Shown piece after piece: positions 27,444 to 35,979 of a DNA stretch of 38,008 bases. How positions within the stretch are numbered: position 1 is the stretch's first letter; each line of letters opens with the position of its first letter. The DNA is from Acidobacteriota bacterium (GTDB lineage: Bacteria; Acidobacteriota; Vicinamibacteria; Vicinamibacterales; UBA2999), in assembly GCA_022842985.1 (NCBI GenBank), contig JALHON010000010.1, positions 1 to 38,008 on the forward strand, given 5' to 3'. The notes beneath the pieces were generated by a model, which saw nothing but the letters and a program-made list of their open reading frames with translations, had not been told where the DNA came from and made no database searches. Both the position numbers and the translations under genes were made by a program.

Positions 27444-28802
27444 ATGACGCGTGAAGAGTGGGCGCACATCGAAGCGCTGTTCGACGAGGCGCGGCAGCGG
27501 ACGGGACCCGATCGCCAGGCCTGGCTCGACGCCAGCGGCGCCAGCCCCGAGACCCGGCAGCTCGTCGAGCAGATGCTCGACAGCTACGACTCCGATCCCG
27601 GCTTCCTCGAAGACGACAGCGACCCGGCCGGCTCGGTGGCCAACGTCGTCGCCGACGCGCTCGTGGGCCAGCGCCTGGGCGCGTACCGGATCGTGCGCCC
27701 GATCGGCCGCGGCGGCATGGGCATGGTGTACGAAGCGGTGCGCGACGACGACGAGTTCGCAAGACGCGTGGCCATCAAGGTGCTGCCCACCTGGGGCGCG
27801 TCCACGCTGGCGGCCCGGTTCCGGCTGGAACGGCGGCTGCTCGCCTCGCTCGATCATCCGGGCATCGCCCGCCTCATCGACTCGGGCAGCGGGCCAGACC
27901 ACAGCCTCTACTTCGTGATGGAGTTCGTGGACGGCGACCCCATCGACGAGTGGGCGCGCGCTCACCATCTCGATGTCGACGCCCGCGTCGCCCTGCTCGT
28001 GCGCGTCGCCGACGCCGTCGCCGATGCACACCGGCATCTGGTCGTGCATCGTGACATCAAGCCCGCCAACATCCTCGTGCAGGCCGACGGACAGCCGAAG
28101 CTGCTGGATTTCGGGATCGCCACGCTGCTCTCGGAGGAGGGCGCCGAAAGTGCCGGCCTCACGCGCACCGCGGAGCGGCGGTTCACGCCGGAGTTCGCCA
28201 GTCCCGAACAGATTCGTGGCGAGCCGGTGACCACGGCCACGGACGTCTACGGCCTGGGCGCCTTGCTGTATCTGCTGCTGGCGGGCCGTCGTCCGCACGA
28301 CTTGCGGAGTGTGTCACCCCTCGAGGCGATGCGGCTCGTCTGCGACGTCGACCCGCCGGCGCCGAGCGCCGTGGCCACGGCAGCCGACGCGCCACGGATT
28401 CGCGGCGCGCTCGACGCAGTGGTCGGCAAGGCCCTGCGCAAGGCTCCGCGCGAACGCTACACGACCGTGGCGGAACTGGCGGCCGATCTGCGCGCCTGGC
28501 AGGCCGGACTGCCGGTCACGGCCGCGCCGGATTCGCTGATGCAGCAGGCGCGGCGCTTCGTGCGCCGCCATACCGTGGGGGTCGCGGCGAGCGTGGCCGT
28601 GGCGCTGGCGCTCGTGGTGGGCGGCGGCGTCGCGATCTGGCAGGCACGCGTCGCCGAACGCGAGCGGGCGCGCGCGGACGCGCGCTTCAACGACGTGCGC
28701 AAGCTGGCCAACGCCGTCGTGGGTCCGCTCTACGACGAGATCGCGAAGGTTCCAGGCTCGACCGAAGCGCGCCGGGCGCTGGTCAAGGAAGCCCTCGCGT
28801 AA
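27444..28802 (+). pseudogene. Ser/Thr protein kinase N-terminal part (kinase domain + TM), cut from its TPR part by in-frame TAA 28800-28802
   Basis: IGRGGMGMVYEA, VAIKVL, HRDIKPANILV, DFGIA; TM HTVGVAASVAVALALVVGGGVAIW. Same frame stays open after the TAA to 30062. May be a functional short kinase instead of a pseudogene. Confidence 0.75.
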
Positions 28803-30062
28803 CTGGATGGACTCGAGGCGCAGGCTGTCGACGACCTCGACCTGAAGGCGGAACTCGCCGAGGCATACCAGAAGATCGGGGACGTGCAAGGCAACCTCTT
28901 CTACCCCAACCTGGGCGATATCCCTGGCGCCAGGGCCAGCTACGCGAAGCTGCGCAGACTGCGCACCGAAGTCGCCGCGTCCCGTCCGCAGGACGAGGCC
29001 GCGCAGCTCGGCCTGGTGCACGCGCTCGTGCGCGACGGCGACGCGGCGTTGGCCGAGAATCGTCTGAACGACGCGATCGAACACTATGAGCAGGCGCGCG
29101 TGCGCGTGGAAGCCACACCGGGTCAGTCCGAAGCGAGGGTCCTCGCCGAAAGCCGTGTCAGAGGCGACTTCGGTGTGGCACTCGGCCAGGCCGGACGGCA
29201 TGCCGACGCCATCCGTCAGTTCGAGACCGCCCTCGCGCTCGTCGAACCCTTGGCAAACGCACCTGGCGCCTCCGAGGCGATGCGGCGCGCGCAGATGTCG
29301 AATCACACCAACGTCGTCGACGTCCTCTACCATGCCGGTCGCTATCAGGACGCGTTGCCGCACGCTGAGCAAGCCATGGCCCTGGCTCGGGCCATGCTCC
29401 GCGATGCGGTGGACGTCGCCACGGCGCGCCGGGCCGTCTACCTGACGGCCAATCGACTGGCCGCGGCACTCGACGGCACGGGCCGTGTGGACGAGGCGAT
29501 CGCGGCATGGAATGAAGGCATCGAGATCCTGAAACAGATGGCCGACGCGGACCCGCGGAATGTTCGCCTGCGATTCGACCTCGCGGGCATGTACCAAGGG
29601 CTCGCCACGTTCCACCTGAAGAAGCAGCGCACGACGCCGGCCTGGGACGCGATCAACGAGGCATTCGCGCAGTGGAAGGTGGCGTTCGACGCCAATCCCG
29701 CCGCCACGACTGAGCGCTACAACTACGGCTTCGCGTTCACGGTGCTCGGCGACGTGCAGCGCGCCCGCGGGAACCTGGCCGCAGCCGTCGAGGCCTACCG
29801 TCAGGCCATCGACGTGTTTGCAGACCCTGTGGTGGCGGCACGGAGCCCAGTCGACCGGTTCCAGATGTACGAATCGCTCGGTGACATCCTGGTGGAACGG
29901 GCACGGCGGGCTCCATCCGCCGACCTCACCCGCGACGCGCGCGAGGCGTACCTGACGGCCCGTGAGGGCTATGCGGCGCTGGCCAAGGCCGGCCAGCTGC
30001 CAGAGGCGCTGGCGTCCCAGGGCGAGACAGTCGCCAGGAAGATCGCAGCGCTTCCCCGTTAG
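28803..30062 (+). pseudogene. TPR C-terminal part of the interrupted Ser/Thr kinase (or separate TPR protein starting at 28884)
   Basis: Same frame as 27444-28802. LDGLEAQAVDDLDLKAELAEAYQKIGDVQGNLFYPNLGDIPGARASYAKL continues the kinase-TPR linker directly after the stop; TPR-like repeats follow. Confidence 0.75.
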
Positions 30063-30095
30063 CCCCAGCCGCGCAGCGGTCGGCAGCCCACGGGC

Positions 30096-30126
30096 GCTGA
30101 CCCAGCTCACCGCCATCCGTCGCTTG
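30096..30126 (+). promoter_or_regulatory. Copy 2 of bipartite motif GCTGACCCA-N9-CATCCGTCGCTTG (putative ECF-type promoter)
   Basis: GCTGACCCA 30096-30104, gctcaccgc, CATCCGTCGCTTG 30114-30126; 46 nt upstream of the FG-GAP gene ATG. Confidence 0.55.
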
Positions 30127-30172
30127 TGCTCCCAGCCCGGCGCGACCCTTCGCGCCGAGGCCTGGAGGAGCC

Positions 30173-32140
30173 ATGAATCCCAAGTTCGTCGTCACGCTGC
30201 TGCTCGCAGCCGTGGTGGGTGTGCGCAGCGCACCCACAGCAAGTGCGCAGACTTTCGGCAATGTCCAGCCAATCACGGTGCCGCCGGAAGGCGGCACGAC
30301 CGGTGCGTTCGGTCTGGTGTCGGACATCGATGGCACGACCGCCGTCATCGGCAGCCCGGACGAAACCGCCGGCGGCGCGCTGCTGGCCGGGGCCGCCTAC
30401 GTCGTGGTGCGCAACAGCAGCGGCGCCTGGGTGCAGCAGCAGCGCCTCACGGTCGGCACAGCCGATCGGCACTTCGGCTCGGCCGTCGCCGTGAGCGGCG
30501 ACACGCTGGCGGTCGGGTCGAAGCCCACGAGCGCGTTCACCACCGCCACGGCGCGCATCTACGTCCGCTCGGGCACGACATGGACACTGCAACAGGAGGT
30601 GGGCGCGCACCGCGTCACGTCGTTGCGCCTCAAGGGCGACACGCTGGTCGTCGGTGACATCGAGCGCACCACCCAGGGTGAGGTGACCGTCTACGAGCGC
30701 ACCGGCACCGTGTGGGGCCCGGGCGCGACACTCACGGCCGCGGGCGGCACCGTGAACAACGGCCAGTTCGGCGCCTCGGTGGACCTCTCGGGCTCGACAC
30801 TCTGTGTGGGCGTGCCGAGAGACACGGCCAACGGCATCCTGACGGCCGGGTCGGTGCGCGTGCTGACGCGCAGCGGTCCGGGCGCCTGGACGCAGCAGCA
30901 GAAGATCGATGGGCCGGACACCAACTCGTTCTTCGGCTCGGCATGTTCGGTCGACGGCGACACGCTGCTCATCGGCGCCCTCAACGTCACCAACGGCCGG
31001 GCCTACGTGTTCGTGCGCAGCGGCGCAAGCTGGAGCCAGCAACAGCAGCTGACGATCCCGCAGGTGTCGGGCAACGTCGCCGGCCAGCACGGCCGCGTGG
31101 TGGGCGACGTCGCCGTCGTGGGCGGCTTCCGCAATCTGACGGTGTTCGCCAGAAGCGGCGCGACGTGGACGTCGACGCAGACGATCCCCGTGCCGGCCGA
31201 TGGCTTCGCCGCCATCGGACTGACGCCGTCGTACCTCATCGCCGGCACCAACCCGGCGGGCGCGCAGCACGGCACGGCCTACGTGTACACGTTGCAGGCC
31301 ACCGGCCCTCCGGGTGCGCCCACGAGCGTCCAGGCGATCGTCGACGGCTCGAACGTCAGCCTCAGCTGGGGCGCACCCACGACTGGCGCGGCGCCCACGA
31401 GCTACACGCTCATCGCCCGCACGGCGGCCGGTGCCCCGCTCGGCACGTTCGGCATGGGCCTGGCGACGTCGTTCGCGACGCCAGCGCCGAATGGCGCGTA
31501 CCGCATCAGTGTCACGGCGACCAACAGCTTCGGCACGGGTCCGGAATCAACCGCGCAGACGTTCTCGGTGCCGTCGCTGCCGTCGCCTCCGGGTGCACCG
31601 CAGAGCCTGGCCGTGAGCGTGAGCGGCAGCACCGCCTCGTTCACGTGGACGCCGCCGGCGTCGGGCGGGGCGGCGAGCAGCTACGTGCTGCTCGCGGGTC
31701 TGTCGCCCGGCTTCACGTCGCCAATTGCCACCTTGCCGCTGCCCCCGGCGCCGACGAGCATCAGCGTGCCAGGGGTGCCGCCCGGCGTCTACTACGTGCG
31801 ACTGGTGGCCCAGAACACCGGCGGCATCAGCGGCGCCAGCAACGAAGTGGTCGTCACGGTGGGCGGGGTGACCCCGCCGGGTGCGCCGACGTTGAACGCG
31901 CCGCAGGTGACCGGCAACACCGTGACGCTGTCGTGGGCACCTGGCGCCGGGGCAGCACCAACGTCGTACGTATTGGCGGCGCGCGCGCCGGGCGGTGCGC
32001 TGATTGGGACGGTCCCGCTCACGGGCACGTCCATCACGATTCCTGGCGTTCCGAGTGGCACGTACCTGCTGACACTCGTCGCCCTGAACGGCGGCGCGTC
32101 GAGCGGGCCCTCAAGCCAGATCACACTCGTGGTGCCGTAG
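30173..32140 (+). CDS. Secreted FG-GAP-like propeller protein with three fibronectin type III-like domains
   Basis: Signal peptide; repeats such as FGSAVAVSGDTLAVGS, FGASVDLSGSTLCVGVP, FGSACSVDGDTLLIGA; three Fn3-like modules each starting PPGAP; SD GGAGGAG. Confidence 0.87.
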   Translation: MNPKFVVTLLLAAVVGVRSAPTASAQTFGNVQPITVPPEGGTTGAFGLVSDIDGTTAVIGSPDETAGGALLAGAAYVVVRNSSGAWVQQQRLTVGTADRHFGSAVAVSGDTLAVGSKPTSAFTTATARIYVRSGTTWTLQQEVGAHRVTSLRLKGDTLVVGDIERTTQGEVTVYERTGTVWGPGATLTAAGGTVNNGQFGASVDLSGSTLCVGVPRDTANGILTAGSVRVLTRSGPGAWTQQQKIDGPDTNSFFGSACSVDGDTLLIGALNVTNGRAYVFVRSGASWSQQQQLTIPQVSGNVAGQHGRVVGDVAVVGGFRNLTVFARSGATWTSTQTIPVPADGFAAIGLTPSYLIAGTNPAGAQHGTAYVYTLQATGPPGAPTSVQAIVDGSNVSLSWGAPTTGAAPTSYTLIARTAAGAPLGTFGMGLATSFATPAPNGAYRISVTATNSFGTGPESTAQTFSVPSLPSPPGAPQSLAVSVSGSTASFTWTPPASGGAASSYVLLAGLSPGFTSPIATLPLPPAPTSISVPGVPPGVYYVRLVAQNTGGISGASNEVVVTVGGVTPPGAPTLNAPQVTGNTVTLSWAPGAGAAPTSYVLAARAPGGALIGTVPLTGTSITIPGVPSGTYLLTLVALNGGASSGPSSQITLVVP

Positions 32141-32177
32141 CGCGGAGACGACGTCCAGCTGATCCGCACGACGATGG

Positions 32178-32214
32178 GATGTGCCGCCGGACGCGCCGGC
32201 GGCACATCGTTTTC
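32178..32214 (+). terminator. Rho-independent-type terminator after the FG-GAP/Fn3 gene
   Basis: Perfect 13-bp stem GATGTGCCGCCGG-acgcg-CCGGCGGCACATC followed by GTTTTCC. Confidence 0.8.
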
Positions 32215-32247
32215 CTGCGCAGCCGGGCGGTGCGCCGCCCGCTCACC

Positions 32248-32646
32248 TCAGGGGCGCGGGGCCACCATGATGGCCTTGAGCGCGTCGACCTCGCCGCTGA
32301 GCGCCTTCTGCCCGGCAGGGTACTTGTTCATCTCGAGGAAGTAGGCGATGAGCGACGCCACGTCCTCGCGCTTGAGGCTGCCGGGGTTGTCCATCGGCAT
32401 TTCGCTCATGCCGGCGTCGATCTCCGACAACGCCTTGCTGCCGTAGGCGCGCGCGAACTCGGCGCCGGCGAACTTGCCCGGGTTGTGGCAGCTCTCGCAC
32501 ACCTGCTTGAAGAGTTCCTTGCCCTTGGCGGCCTGCGCCGCCGTGTAGATGCCGTCGTTGGTCGTCGGGCCCTGCGCCCGCACCGCCACCACACCCATGG
32601 ACGCGACAGCCAGCGCCCCCGCCAGAAGAATCCCAGTTCGTGCCAT
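32248..32646 (-). CDS. Small periplasmic c-type cytochrome
   Basis: Signal peptide MARTGILLAGALAVASMGVVAVRAQ; CESCH heme motif; distal Met candidates (MSEMPMDNPGSL). Confidence 0.88.
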   Translation of the reverse strand: MARTGILLAGALAVASMGVVAVRAQGPTTNDGIYTAAQAAKGKELFKQVCESCHNPGKFAGAEFARAYGSKALSEIDAGMSEMPMDNPGSLKREDVASLIAYFLEMNKYPAGQKALSGEVDALKAIMVAPRP

Positions 32647-32842
32647 GAATCCATCCTAACCCGGTCCGCCCGCCGCCCGATCCCGGCCCCGCGCACGGAG
32701 ACAAGCGGCGACATCCGCGGCCCTCGGCACGACCGCGGACCGGCGGGGGCAATTCTCCCAAGGCCGCGCAGATTTCCGCGGGACCCACCCCACCCGGATT
32801 CAGTGCCCCCCGATTAGAACGGCCGTTCGACCCCCTCGCGGC

Positions 32843-32858
32843 TGGAACGATGCTTGCC
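32843..32858 (+). promoter_or_regulatory. Sigma-54-like -24/-12 promoter upstream of ccoNO
   Basis: TGGAACGATGCTTGCC versus consensus TGGCACG-N4-TTGCW; GG and GC separated by exactly 10 nt; 89 nt upstream of ATG 32948. Confidence 0.4.
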
Positions 32859-32947
32859 CTGTGCCACCCCCGGAACGGTGGGATCACCCGTGACGCACCC
32901 GGTGTGTGTCGCGGCGAGAAGCGAGGGCTCGCGAGAGCGCACACCCG

Positions 32948-35206
32948 ATGAGTAACAGCGTTCGTTACGATGACCGGAGTCCACGGCTCTTCTTCATCGC
33001 CGCCGTGGTGTGGGCCGTGGTCGGGATGCTCGTCGGCGTCCTCATCGCCGCCATGCTCTTCATGCCGGCGCTGAACCTGGCGCCCTATCTGACCTTCGGC
33101 CGGCTCCGCCCGCTGCACACGAACGCCGTCATCTTCGCGTTCTGCGGCAACATCATCTTCGGCGGCGTCTACCACTCGATGCAGCGGCTGCTGAAGGCGC
33201 GCACCTTCAGCGACACGCTCTCGGCGTTCCACTTCTGGGGCTGGCAGCTGCTCATCGTCGCCGCCGCGGTCGCGCTCGTGACCGGCACGACGCAGGGCAA
33301 GGAATACGCCGAACTGCCCTGGGTGCTCGACATCGTTATCGCCGTGTTGTGGGTCACCTTCGCGGTGAACTTCTTCGGCACGATCGCCACCCGCCGCGAG
33401 AAACACCTCTACGTCGCCATCTGGTTCTACATCGCCACCATCGTCGCCGTGGCCATCCTGCACATCGGCAACAGCATGGTGGTGCCGTATTCGCTGCTCG
33501 GCAGCTACTCGGCCTACGCCGGCGTGAAAGACGCACTGATGCAGTGGTGGTACGGCCATAACGCGGTGGCCTTCTTCCTCACCACGCCGTTTTTGGGCCT
33601 CATGTATTACTACCTGCCCAAGGCGGCCGAGCGTCCGGTGTTCAGCTACCGGCTCTCGATCATGCACTTCTGGTCGCTGGTCTTCGTCTACATCTGGGCC
33701 GGCCCGCACCACCTCCACTACTCGGCCGTGCCCGAATGGGCCTCCACGCTCGGCATGCTCTTCTCGCTCGTGCTGTGGATGCCGTCGTGGGGCGGCATGG
33801 TGAACGGCTTCTTCACCCTGCGCGGCGCCTGGCACAAGGTGCGCGAAGACCCGATCCTGAAGTTCATGATCGTGGCCGTCACCTACTACGGCATGTCGAC
33901 CTTCGAAGGGCCGATGATGTCGATCAAGTCGGTGAACGCGGTGTCGCACTTCACCGACTGGACGATCGGCCACGTGCACGCCGGCGCCCTCGGCTGGAAC
34001 GCGTTCCTCTCGTTCGGCATTCTCTACTGGGTCATTCCGCGCCTCTACAAGACGCCGCTCTACTCGGTGAAGGCGGCGACGTTCCACTTCTGGGTGGCGA
34101 CCATCGGCCTCATCGGCTACCAGGTGTCGATGTGGGTGGCCGGCATCACGCAGTGGGCGATGTGGCGCGCCTTCGAGCCCGACGGCCGGCTCGTCTATCC
34201 CGACTTCATCGAGACCGTCGTGCGCATCGTGCCGATGTACTGGGTGCGGCTGCTCTCGGGCCTGCTCTTCTTCGCCGGCCTGCTGGTGTTCTGCTGGAAT
34301 CTCTTCAAGACGATCAAGAGCGCCCCGGCCGACTACGCGGTCGAGCCCGACGTGCTGGCGCCGCCGCTCGTGCGCGAGCACGTCGCCCCCGGCGCGGTCA
34401 CCCCCGCCAACACCTACGACTACGCGCTCTACTCGTTCCAGCACGCCATCCGGCACGGCTTCCACCGCATGCTCGAGTCGCGCACGGTGACCTTCACGGT
34501 GCTGACGGCGCTGGCGCTGGCGGTGGGGTCGCTCGTGGAAGCGCTGCCGATGTTCTTCAACACGTCGAACGTGAAGGAGATCGCGAGCGTCACGCCGTAC
34601 ACGCCGCTCGAGGTCGTGGGCCGCGACATCTACGTGCGCGAGGGCTGCTACAACTGCCACTCGCAGCTCGTGCGGCCGTTCCTCTACGAGACGGAGCGTT
34701 ACGGCGAGTACTCGAAGGCCGGCGAATACGTCTACGACCGGCCCTTCCAGTGGGGCTCGAAGCGCACCGGGCCCGACCTGCACCGTGTGGGCGGCAAGTA
34801 CCCGTCGCTCTGGCACGTGCGCCACATGGAGCGGCCGTCGTCGACGACGCCCGGCTCGATCATGCCGGCGTATCCTCACCTGCTGACGAGCCACTTCGAC
34901 ACCAGCCTCATCGGCGCGAAGATGCGCGCGCTGCGCACGCTCGGCGTGCCATACAGCGAAGGCGAGATCGCCATCGCCGCTGACGCGATGGACACCCAGG
35001 CCAAGGCGATTGCCGCCGAGGTGGAATCGCAGCAGGGCCCGACCGGCCTCGCCGACAAGGAAATCGTGGCGCTCACTGCGTATCTGCAGCGCCTCGGCAC
35101 CGACATCCGCTGGAAGCGGCCCGTGGCGCAGCTGCCCTACGCAGCCGGCGTGACGCCCGCGCCTGCTCCCGCACCGGCCGTCGCCGGCGGCGGAGCGTCG
35201 AGGTAG
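32948..35206 (+). CDS. ccoNO: cbb3-type cytochrome c oxidase, fused subunits I and II (CcoN-CcoO)
   Basis: CcoN segment (LRPLHTNAVIFAFCGNIIFGGVYHSMQRLLKAR, GHNAVAFFLTTPFLGLMYYYLPK, WAGPHHLHYSAVPEWASTLGM) followed in frame by CcoO (YVREGCYNCHSQLVRPFLYETERYGEYSKAGEYVYDRPFQWGSKRTGPDLHRVG). Confidence 0.96.
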   Translation: MSNSVRYDDRSPRLFFIAAVVWAVVGMLVGVLIAAMLFMPALNLAPYLTFGRLRPLHTNAVIFAFCGNIIFGGVYHSMQRLLKARTFSDTLSAFHFWGWQLLIVAAAVALVTGTTQGKEYAELPWVLDIVIAVLWVTFAVNFFGTIATRREKHLYVAIWFYIATIVAVAILHIGNSMVVPYSLLGSYSAYAGVKDALMQWWYGHNAVAFFLTTPFLGLMYYYLPKAAERPVFSYRLSIMHFWSLVFVYIWAGPHHLHYSAVPEWASTLGMLFSLVLWMPSWGGMVNGFFTLRGAWHKVREDPILKFMIVAVTYYGMSTFEGPMMSIKSVNAVSHFTDWTIGHVHAGALGWNAFLSFGILYWVIPRLYKTPLYSVKAATFHFWVATIGLIGYQVSMWVAGITQWAMWRAFEPDGRLVYPDFIETVVRIVPMYWVRLLSGLLFFAGLLVFCWNLFKTIKSAPADYAVEPDVLAPPLVREHVAPGAVTPANTYDYALYSFQHAIRHGFHRMLESRTVTFTVLTALALAVGSLVEALPMFFNTSNVKEIASVTPYTPLEVVGRDIYVREGCYNCHSQLVRPFLYETERYGEYSKAGEYVYDRPFQWGSKRTGPDLHRVGGKYPSLWHVRHMERPSSTTPGSIMPAYPHLLTSHFDTSLIGAKMRALRTLGVPYSEGEIAIAADAMDTQAKAIAAEVESQQGPTGLADKEIVALTAYLQRLGTDIRWKRPVAQLPYAAGVTPAPAPAPAVAGGGASR

Positions 35207-35208
35207 CG

Positions 35209-35376
35209 ATGCTGCAGGAACTCGGAGCGAGCACGAACGCCTCCACGTGGGCCGTGGCCTCGATTCTGTTCTTCGTCGCCGTCTACCTCGTGGTCGCCGT
35301 GCAGGTGTTCAGGGCCCGTCCGGACGACCTCGACGCCCGTGCGCGCATGGCGCTCGACGACGAGACCCAGGGATAA
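35209..35376 (+). CDS. ccoQ: CcoQ/FixQ-like small cbb3 oxidase subunit (55 aa; absent from ORF track)
   Basis: Translation MLQELGASTNASTWAVASILFFVAVYLVVAVQVFRARPDDLDARARMALDDETQG*: single TM helix, located between ccoNO and ccoP. Confidence 0.75.
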   Translation: MLQELGASTNASTWAVASILFFVAVYLVVAVQVFRARPDDLDARARMALDDETQG

Positions 35377-35387
35377 GCGAGCACGCC

Positions 35388-35975
35388 ATGGCACAGTACG
35401 AAGACAGAGTCCTGCACGAGCTCGACGGCATCAAGGAGTACGACAACCCGATGCCCGGATGGCTGATGGCCATCTGGTGGGGCTCGCTCATCTTCTCCGC
35501 CGCCTACCTGATCTTCTACGCCCTCAGCTTCGGTGAGGGCACGATGGACGCGGAGTACCGCGCCGAGACCGTGCAGACGGTCACGGCGGTGCAGTCGCAC
35601 TTCGACGCCAATCCGCTCGTGCCGCCGTCACCGGCGGAACTGCTCGGCGGCGCCGCCAATGACGCCGTGCTCGCGGCCGGCGAGTCACGCTTCGCGCGCA
35701 CCTGCGCGGCGTGCCACGGCGACAAGGCGCAGGGCCTCATCGGCCCGAATCTCACCGACGACCGCTGGATCCACGGCGGCTCGGTCGAACAGGTCTTCCA
35801 GAGCATCGCCAAGGGCTGGCCCGCCAAGGGCATGCCGCCGTGGGGCCGCGCGCTGCGGCCCGACGAACTGGCCGCGCTCGTGTCCTATGTGAGGAGTCTG
35901 CAAGGGTCGAATCCGCCGAATCCGCGCGCCCCCGAAGGCGAGCCGTTCGTGGCGGAAGCGATTCCTGGCCGCTGA
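35388..35975 (+). CDS. ccoP: cbb3-type cytochrome c oxidase subunit III (CcoP), single-heme form
   Basis: VLHELDGIKEYDNPMPGWLMAIWWGSLIFSAAYLIFY (typical CcoP N-terminus); one heme motif FARTCAACHGDKAQGLIGPNLTDDRWIHGG. Confidence 0.93.
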   Translation: MAQYEDRVLHELDGIKEYDNPMPGWLMAIWWGSLIFSAAYLIFYALSFGEGTMDAEYRAETVQTVTAVQSHFDANPLVPPSPAELLGGAANDAVLAAGESRFARTCAACHGDKAQGLIGPNLTDDRWIHGGSVEQVFQSIAKGWPAKGMPPWGRALRPDELAALVSYVRSLQGSNPPNPRAPEGEPFVAEAIPGR

Positions 35976-35979
35976 CATC

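Noticed and set aside
30712-32817. 701-aa + ORF overlapping the FG-GAP/Fn3 gene in another frame
   Set aside because: Runs through the gene, its terminator and the next gene; Arg-rich translation, no signal peptide or domain.
32243-34894. 883-aa minus ORF antisense to ccoNO
   Set aside because: Charged low-complexity translation (HRHDDEVQ-rich), typical antisense of a high-GC membrane-protein gene.
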